The position numbers and the translations under genes were made by a program. The notes under the pieces are model-generated. The model was not told where the DNA came from. It ran no database searches and saw nothing but the letters and a program-made list of their open reading frames with translations. A stretch of 64,000 nt of DNA from Symsagittifera roscoffensis (lineage: Eukaryota; Xenacoelomorpha; Acoela; Convolutidae), in the NCBI RefSeq assembly GCF_963678635.1, contig NW_026970955.1, positions 1 to 64,000 of the forward strand. The letters are read 5' to 3'. Shown here in pieces: positions 56,557-64,000 of the stretch. The stretch's first letter is position 1; the number at the start of each line of letters is the position of its first letter.

Positions 56557-58059
56557 ATTTTTAGTCTTCATCTCACGATCATCTGCAAAATACACAAAAG
56601 AAAAATAAAAAATAGAAAACTTCTTCAAATTCTTAAAAACTCTATTAATATTTTACATTAGATAAATTCAATAAAATTCATACCAATGTAGTAAATTAAT
56701 TTATAAATTATTTCCCTAAAAGCAGTAATTCTAATAATGATGAAAATTTGTAAATTAATTTTTCCCCAAAACTAGCAGTAAAATTGAAATTCTATGTAGT
56801 AAATTGATAAAACGCAAATGCAGTACTAACCTTTTGATATTTCATTCACTCGCACAAGAATTCTATCCAAACTCGCACAAGCTCGCCCACGAAGAATTGT
56901 TTAAATAATGAATTTCAGTTTTAAGTTTTCACACTCAACAACTCTAACACACGATAACAAGTTTCAAACTTTCCTTTAACCCGGTTGGAAAGGAATTATA
57001 TACTAAACAAAACTAACCAATGCAGCTTACTAAACACCACAACACATAGAATAACAGCATGACTAAGAAAAGGAAACCAACGGTACCCAAACCGGATTAA
57101 CCCAGTTTAAAACTGGATAATTTATTCTTTTGAAGACTATTATAAAGTCTAAGAAAGAAATAATAAAACACAAAAAAGTCGAAAGACAAACCCATACCAA
57201 AAACAATTTGATTTTTGAAAAAAGGACACAACCAACGAAACATAAGAAAAACCACAATAAACCCAACATAAAACGTTATCACATAACAGGACCTCTCACA
57301 GAAACCGCACAAAATCATACTCCCACTCCTGGCCTAACCCACCAGAGAGGACGTCCTGAGCATGCTCTATAGCCGGCCTAACCCACCGCGCTACATCCAC
57401 GCTTTGTGACCACACTCCTATTTTTAATAAGAGGTACTCAAGGGTGAGTAACTCTTCAAAATAACCGAACTAAAACAAAAAGCTTTTGTGAAAACAACTA
57501 ACCAAAATCATAATTAAAACACCAAACTAATAAAAATTTTATAAAATGTAAATTATACCTTGCAGTATATAGATCAGCATACAACAGCAAAGACGAACAT
57601 CCAAAGACAAAATGACCCCAATACACTCGAAAAAGAATGGCCAACCACAATCAATATGCCGCCCACAATCACAACTCAAAGGATTTAGAGTACGACTTGA
57701 CTTCGCAGAAAAGGACTTCATTGAACTAGACCAATGACCACCTCGATGTTCAAGTATACGTACAGATCCGAGTAACCAGGCATCCCCTCCACGCACAATC
57801 TCCACGCCATTCCCAGACAAGGTCAAACACAAAGAAGTTCTCTACATGAAACGAAAAAACCTGTCATAGCCAACCATTCTGAAATCAGATTTGAGTTTGT
57901 TGCGAAAACCCAGTCGTTGTCATGAGAAGACACAGCGATTGAACCTGGAACTTCTCTAACAAGAGAACCCAGAAGAAATATGATGTTCGCCAAATACCAA
58001 CGTCCATCATCCATCCTTTGAATTGCAGAAAGACTATTCTAAAAAACTCTGTAAAACCC
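56557..58059 (+). other. 1.5-kb 3' region of copy B
   Basis: Conserved as DNA in copies A and C. It has no ATG-initiated ORF common to all three. It contains the taacccacc repeat block (57,320-57,410) and a conserved frame near 57,690-57,800 (CSSIRTD) that is broken here. Confidence 0.55.
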
Positions 58060-58066
58060 GGATGGG
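58060..58066 (+). other. Putative polypurine tract of copy B
   Basis: ggatggg immediately before the TGGAACC of the 3' LTR. Copies A and C have the same ccggatggg. It is short and interrupted by T, so it is a weak match to a classical tract. Confidence 0.4.
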
Positions 58067-58476
58067 TGGAACCTGATCTAAACTACATTTTATGATTGGA
58101 TAAATTAGATATTTTACCACTGTAAAGTTTTTAATATTAACCAATCATGATCCATCAAACTAACAACCCACTTATTTGTAAGTGCTGGAATTACTTGTAA
58201 TTTCAGCACCAGAGAGATTTGAATTTAACTTAGAAATTAGTTGACTCTCCAAGAAGACTTCAACAGCCGCAATAAACCAGTATACCCTAGATCTATTGAG
58301 CCTAGCAGAGACTAGTTAAACACCCTGAGACTAGATAGTATAAGAGTAAGATTAGGATCGGTATTAGACTAAGAAGTTGCACGAATCTATCCGGCCGAAA
58401 ATAAGATAGCGTGACGAGCAGACGGTGTACCCTATCCGAAATTACTCTATGAGTTAACCACATTGGACCTAACTCA
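58067..58476 (+). repeat. 3' LTR of copy B (410 bp)
   Basis: Matches 39,678-40,087 at 408 of 410 positions. It is followed by the CTGT target duplication. Confidence 0.92.
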
Positions 58477-58480
58477 CTGT

Positions 58481-59830
58481 GGATGTTGAGAGACCTTGGA
58501 AAAAGGTCATTTTTTTCGTATCAAAACAAGAAGAACCGTTTGCTAGGCAACTAGCACAAAAAGTTCAAAATACACTATTTTATGAAAAGAAACTTAGAAT
58601 GACGCGAAAAACTTGTTTTTTGTCTGATTTTCTCATCTTTTTTTTCAGTAAGGAGGGAGATTTTAAAAATTGAAATTTTAAGCATGAGGGTTTTGTAAGT
58701 TTATAATTAAAACTGAATTCAGAAAATAATTAGACTAGATATTCTCGACAACTGGGACAATTTCGACTTAGAAATACGGCTGGAAAGATTCTAAAAGATA
58801 CCTGACCAGCTTCACTTGAAGCTTCCTTTCGCGAAGCGGTCGGAACCAAAATACTGAATTAGAAAAAAAAGAACCTGAATAATTCTGAATCTTTTGAGCT
58901 TGCCTCACTCACCTAGCTTGTTAGCGTCAACAATAAACCAGAAACAAAAATCAACCTTGCCGCAATGTCAAAAAATACTAACAGATACAATTTGCGACAG
59001 ATATTTTTCTCTAGAAGAGCAAAATTAGTTATAAGAAAAAAAAACTGAAATAAATTGATATGCTTTTGTTTTTTTTACATCTGAAAAAAATTTGAAGCGA
59101 AAAATGAAACTTCCGGCAGTCGTCGTTACAGTTACAAATTGGTTAACTGAAACGTCCAAAACGGTATCCAAACGATCTTTCAGCTGAATATTCAAATAAT
59201 TGTGCGCTATTTAGCAACCACAAATAGAGTATAAAGTAAAAAAAAAATGATTTTTATAAAATTACAAAAAGTCAAATAGAAAATTGCTCACGAATTTTTA
59301 ATACAAAGAAATGCTATCAATACAAATGGCATATTATTTATACAAAAAGTTCTCTGAGTAGAAACATTGTCTACTGAGTAAGTATAGAAACTGTTTTGTA
59401 GTCTGATTTTCTCAACATTTTTTAATGACACGATGTTCCTTGAAATCTACAACGAGGTAAGAAATTTATGTAGTCCTAGAAAGCGTTTGGTTGTTGCTAA
59501 AGAAGCCAAATTCCTATAGACCTTTCAGAATCAAGGAGAGTCTGACAACGAAACTCTTGGGAGGTTTCCTGATGCTGCTCGATACTGAAAGTGTTCAGTA
59601 ATTAAAAGTAACGAGTATGCAGATAATGAGACGATACAAAGGACTAAGACCAGCAGAATCCGATCTCAAATTACTTGGTGCAAAGAGCTCAGCTAAGAAA
59701 GATACAACGCTAACTGGCATGCAAAGTGTATTAAAATTATGAGACCAGCACAACATTTTGCTGGGACAAATGAAGATAAAATCAGCCATTTGCATACAAA
59801 GCTGGGTCATTTTTTGAGAAAACAAAGTAA
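58481..59830. other. Spacer between convergent copies B and C, no gene seen
   Basis: 1.35 kb of AT-rich sequence. The short frames at 58,479 and 59,595 lack any recognisable feature. Confidence 0.5.
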
Positions 59831-60234
59831 TGAGTTAGGATGGATCTCTAACTCATAGAGTAATTTCGGATAGGGTACACCGTCTGCTCGTCACGCTATC
59901 TTTTTTTGGCCGGATAGATTCGTGCAACTTCTTAGTCTAATACCGGTCCTAATCTTACTCTTATATCTACTAGTCTCAGGGTGTTTAACTAGTATCTGCT
60001 AGGCTCAAAAGATTTAGAGTATACTGGCTTATGCGAGTTAGTTCCAGAATGAGAACAACTGTATTCTATGTTTAATTCAAACTGCTCTGGTGCTGAAATT
60101 ACAAGTAACTTCAGCACTTACAAATAAGTGGGTTGTTAGTTAGATGGATCATGATTGGTTAATATTAAATATTTTATAGAGATAAAATATCATAATAATA
60201 ACCAATGATAAACACTAGTTTAGATCTGGTTCCA
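59831..60234 (-). repeat. 3' LTR of copy C
   Basis: Begins TGGAACCAGATC on the minus strand at 60,234 and ends AACTCA at 59,831. The hairpin is at 60,090-60,117. It is closer to copy B in the R/U5 part (the gtgacgagcagacgg block). Confidence 0.85.
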
Positions 60235-62978
60235 CCCATCCGGGGTTTAGATAGTTTTAGTTTTTCAATGTTCTTATTGTAGTGTAGGATGGATGACGGT
60301 GATTTTTCTTTGAGGTTGCGAGCATACTCTTTTTTCTGGTTTGCAAAAAGAGATGTATCACGGTAGTTTCGGGAGATCGTGTTATGGGTTCTGATCGATT
60401 GTGATGAGTGTTGATCTGGTTGATTTTAGAGAATAGGAATGGTTTAATCACATTCGAGAGTGTCGTGTAGTTCGACTTTGGATGCAGTGCCTGGTGACTT
60501 GGATCAGTACGTATACTTGAACATCGAGATGGCCATTGTTCTGTTGCAATGGGTTTTCTTTGCTGCGATGCCAAGTCGTACTTTAAATCCGTTGAGTGTA
60601 GTGACTGTAGGCAGCAAATGGGGTGTATTTTGCCATTTCGTAGTTGGAGTGTAATTGGGTTGTCAAATTCCTTGCTGCTCGTCTTTGGGCTGTATGTAAT
60701 CTATATACTGCATTGTATTATTTACATATACAAATCTTTGTTAATTCTGTTTTTAGTTATGAACTTGTATTAATTTTTATCGCAAAAGCGTTCTTGTTTA
60801 GTTCGGTTATTTTTAAGAGAATGATTTATCCAGTTCTAAGCTTGTTTCAATCCGGTTTGGGTACCGTGCGTTTTCTTTTCTTAGTCATGCTGTTAGATTG
60901 TGGTTTGTAGTGTTTAGTAAGCTTGCGTTGGTTAGTTTGGATTGTTATAAAATTCCTTTCCAACCGGGTTAAAGGAAAGTTTTAAATGTGTTAAAACTAG
61001 TTAGAGTTGTTATCAGTGAAAGTTAAAAATTAAATTCGTTATTTTAAACAGTTCTTCGTGGGCGAGCTGTGCGATTGTGGATAGGATTGTGGGCGAGTGA
61101 ATATTTAAAACTACAAGGAAGCGTCTTTGAAAAGGTTAGTACTGATTTAATTTGTAGGCAATTTTTTTAATTAACTGCTTTAAAATTATTAATTTTACGG
61201 CTTTATTTGGAGGGTTGAAATTATCAAACTATTTTCATTTTAAGAATATTTACTGCATATGGGAAAAGTGTTCATACATCAATTTAGTGCTGTTTTGGGG
61301 GTAAATTTTACTGCTTCACTTATTGTAATTGATTAATCTTAATTTATGATTCTAGAAAAAGTTTTCTGGTTTTTGTTTCGTTTTTCTTTTTTGTAGATGA
61401 TTGATGATTGTACCTGTGAACCTGTGAAGACTAAAGAAAAAGAGAAAACATTTATTAAGAATGGTTAGTTTTGTTTCGAATTTACTAGAATAATTTATTT
61501 AATTCGCACTTACCTTATTGGTCGGGGAAGAATCTATGGGGAAAAACGTCGTGGATTACTTCTGATGATGTTTCTAGTTTAGCTAGTAAGTGAATGATGT
61601 ATTTAGTTTGGAGAAGTGGCCAAAGTAATTCGAGTGTGGTCGGGTTATTTTTTGGTTTTTGACAAGTAGGTTCGGTTTAAGCAATTTTTGGTGAGGGGAA
61701 GTTCGAAGGGCTTTTAAGGGACTTCCTAGTTTTCTTTTTTAAAATTGGATGATCGGGGGTATTTGAGAGTTATTTGTACTTTAGGCTAAATGATCATGTC
61801 GATTTTGTTCTTTAGGCTAATTTAAAATTTTTGCTTGAGGGTATTTCGAAGTCTAAGATTGGACTTTTGTTCTAGTTGATAGGGGAGGGTCGTAATATTG
61901 AGGTTTTGTTTATTTCAGTTGTCAAATTTGAGCGGGTTGCTTATTTTTGACCGGGAGGTCTTAAAGTTATAAGTAGAGATACGCTTGAAGGTGATTGTTT
62001 GTCGGCTAAAGAAGTCGTGTCAAAAATGAGGTGATGATTCAGAAAAGCTTCTGGTTGGCTGAATTTGAACTGGTTTGTTCAAGTGCTTTTCAGCATGAAT
62101 TTTGAGAAAATGTTCGGCCCATGAAAATATTTTCAAGAGGTGAAAATGTTAATTAATATGAAATTCAACTTTTTTAATATTTTAGAGTGCGGGATGAATA
62201 TTTGGTAATCTTTTCGTGGCTGATTACGAAGTCGCGATGGTTGTCTATGTGGGGAGTTCTCTTTTTTGAACTTGTGGTGTAACTTTTTCTTCTAATTTTT
62301 GGTTTTTCTTTCCGTTTGAGTGATTTTTTTGTTGTCTAATTTTTTTCATTTTCATTTGGGAAGTTCTTTGTCCTTTTTATCTAATTGTTTTTGGATGGGG
62401 TACATATCAGTGCTTTGATTTTGATGTTGTTATGAGCTATTTTGAATATTTTTAAGTCCTAGTAAAAGAGTATAATTGAGTAAGTTCTCGAAGTGCGTAC
62501 TCTTTTGGGTAATAAGGTAAAAGATTGTTTCGATGTTGAACAATTTTTTTTGTTTAAGCCTAAAAGTTTTTATGTTTACATCAGTGGGTTTATCAATTAA
62601 TTGATACGGTCCTCTTCGGAGTGGTTGTAGTTTTTTAGAAATTCCTTTTTGTGTTGTAAAATTTGGAATTAAAACAATTGTTACGATTTTTAAATTTTTA
62701 GATGGAGTAAATCGGGAATTTATTTGGGAAATAATATTTTGTCTTTGTAATAATTTTTTTGTTACCTTCTGGTAAATTTTGTTGTGTTTACTGTCTCTGT
62801 TTAAAATCCATTCGGTGTGTGTACCGGAAGCTAATTTTAAAATTTGTGGATGATGAAAGTGATCTTTATCGTGGGTATGTAATGATAGATTATAACATGT
62901 TGATTCTTTAGTTGGTTGACAATAACCTTGTGTATTTTTGTTTAATTGGCATATTAAGCAATCCTTGCATAAAACTAA
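59831..62978 (-). mobile_element. Copy C: internally deleted 3' fragment of the same env-bearing family
   Basis: Minus strand. A 3' LTR (59,831-60,234) and the long 3' region (60,235 to about 61,633) align to copy A 13,963 to about 15,680. The sequence then jumps to material matching copy A from about 21,570, removing ORF5, env and most of the Pro-rich ORF (about 5.9 kb). It continues through the pol 3' end to about 62,938, jumps again by about 0.57 kb to the integrase zinc region, and ends near 62,978. The frames are degenerate (62,480-62,700 still shows the integrase tail). Confidence 0.85.
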
Positions 62979-63240
62979 AATGATGTCTATATTTTCGGTG
63001 GAAGTTGCAGTGCGTGTTTAACGGGGTGCAAAGTACTGCTACGCTCAAACTCTGTTATCATACAATTTTTTTTTCACTTTGCATTTTCTTTGTTTTTCAT
63101 TATATTGAAATCTTAAAAAGTTTCTCCCTAGCGCAATTTAAAATGTATTCATCTAATTTTTTATCTTAGTCATAGCCAATAGTCATTTCTAGGGCTCAAC
63201 ATGCTTAGAGTTTTGATTTTTGACCCTAGTTTTGACAAAT
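62979..63240. other. Unassigned junction sequence
   Basis: No similarity to the element copies and no ORF. Confidence 0.4.
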
Positions 63241-63770
63241 TTGGAAAAATTTGACCAAATTCCATGTTTTTTGGTGGATTTCAGAGGTTTGGGTTGGGAC
63301 GCGAATTTTTCTCATGTTGATCTTCTGGGGCTGCTTTTATTAACTAATCTGGGTCTTATAGGCTTGATCTTGCGTCTCGCAAAACAAGATTTCACGATTT
63401 TTTGAAAAAGTTGGAAAAATATGACCAAATTTCTTGTTTTTTGGTGGGTTTCAGAGGTTTGGGTTGGGACGCCAGTTTTTCTCATGTTGATCTTCTGGGC
63501 CAGTTTTTCTCATGTTGATCAAGCCTATAATCTGGGTCTTATAGGCTTGATCTTGCGTCTCGCAAAACAAGATTTCACGATTTTTTGGAAAAAGTTTGAA
63601 AAATATGACCAAACTTCTTGTTTTTTGGTGGATTTCAGAGGTTTGGGTTGGGACGCCAATTTTTCTCATGATGATCTTCTGGGGATGCTTTTATTAACTA
63701 ATCTGGGTCTTATAGGCTTGATCTTGCGTCTCGCAAAACAAGATTTCACGATTTTTTGAAAAAGTTGGAA
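63241..63770. repeat. Tandem array, three units of about 170-184 bp
   Basis: Units start at 63,241, 63,411 and 63,595, with the beginning of a fourth at about 63,765. All share gaccaaa..cttgttttttggtgg, ggtttgggttgggacgc and cttgatcttgcgtctcgc. The middle unit has a partly duplicated tttttctcatgttgatc segment. Satellite-like; no stable coding frame. Confidence 0.9.
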
Positions 63771-63950
63771 AATTTGACCTAAAGTCTATTAAAAATTGTG
63801 CCATTTTTGGCCTGTTTTTCGAGGGTTTTTTGTGCAATTTGTGTCTTAAACTTTCTTTTTTGTGTTCAAAATGGTATAACATTTACGGACAACTATTGTC
63901 GGAGTGTTTGCAATTTAAGTTGTGTCACGTTTTAAATTCAGTTTTTTAGT

Positions 63951-64000
63951 ACTCGCGTTTCTTCGTTTTGAAAATCGTTTCCTAATATTTTTTTTTGTTT
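63951..64000 (-). mobile_element. Edge of a further fragment of the env-bearing family (ORF A region)
   Basis: gcgtttcttcgttttgaaa and the following bases match copy A 30,433-30,485, same orientation as copies A and C. It could be the 5' part of copy C resumed after the satellite, continuing beyond the window. Confidence 0.55.

Larger units (their letters stand above)
39678..58476 (+). mobile_element. Copy B: 18.8-kb env-bearing Ty3/Gypsy-type element (young endogenous retrovirus-like element)
   Basis: Both LTRs are 410 bp with TG...CA ends and differ at two positions. CTGT flanks both sides (39,674-39,677 and 58,477-58,480). The primer site follows the 5' LTR and a purine-containing ggatggg precedes the 3' LTR. 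Gene order is ORF0, ORF A, gag, pol, hydrophobic ORF, Pro-rich ORF, env, ORF5, 1.5-kb 3' region. At 18.8 kb it is two to three times a typical gypsy element. Gag, pol and env carry single stops or frameshifts, often in homopolymers, so it is young but defective as assembled. Confidence 0.92.

Noticed and set aside
57823-58014. tRNA-like B box (AGGTTCAATCGC, minus strand) in the 3' region of copy B
   Set aside because: The aligned positions in copies A and C lack it, and no A box or acceptor stem can be built.
59595-59825. 76-codon minus-strand ORF in the spacer between copies B and C
   Set aside because: No recognisable motif, no splice or polyadenylation context, length expected by chance.

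Overview
The window looks like nuclear DNA of an AT-rich invertebrate animal, and it is almost entirely a nest of LTR retroelements. The reasons are canonical GT-AG introns with a AATAAA signal in the only host-gene-like pieces (minus strand, 8.4-12.9 kb), tRNA-derived SINE remnants, small inverted-repeat transposons, micro- and minisatellites, and two Ty3/Gypsy families. One family carries an envelope gene whose cysteine and motif layout resembles the class III (herpesvirus gB / chuvirus-like) glycoproteins captured by retroelements of arthropods and nematodes. I cannot name the species.

Layout. 1-7,149: a Ty3/Gypsy element of mag-like type (element G), complete except that the 5' LTR lies almost wholly before the window. 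gag-protease-RT-RNase H-integrase all read in one frame, broken by four in-frame stops, and the element sits in a (TA)n tract. 7,150-13,582: host-like DNA with three exons of one minus-strand gene (or two), a 423-bp inverted-repeat element with a 10-bp target duplication, SINE remnants, a 15-bp minisatellite and a 135-bp fold-back. 13,583-32,292: copy A (minus strand, old and heavily decayed) of a very large env-bearing LTR element. 32,293-34,331: spacer holding six 180-bp tandem repeats. 34,332-42,233: a recent tandem duplication (about 3.8 and 4.1 kb units) that carries 1.5 kb of host flank plus the 5' end of the next element. 39,678-58,476: copy B (plus strand) of the same family, young, 18.8 kb, with 410-bp LTRs that differ at only two positions and a CTGT target duplication. 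59,831-62,978: copy C (minus), an internally deleted 3' fragment, followed by a 170-184-bp tandem array and the start of another piece of the family at the window edge.

The main discovery is the A/B/C family. Both near-full-length copies are 18.7-18.8 kb, far larger than ordinary gypsy elements, and share one gene order: LTR - PBS - leader ORF0 - ORF A (repeat-module protein) - gag - pro/RT/RNase H/integrase - hydrophobic ORF - proline-rich ORF - env - ORF5 - long 3' region - LTR. Gag and Pol make and integrate the genome, Env is a predicted membrane-fusion glycoprotein, and at least four further ORFs have no function I recognise. So the family looks like an endogenous retrovirus of complex type. 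Comparing A with B shows that each copy's stops and frameshifts fall at different places. The breaks are therefore decay (or assembly error), not programmed recoding. ORF5 (519 codons, after env) is the one long gene left intact in copy B.
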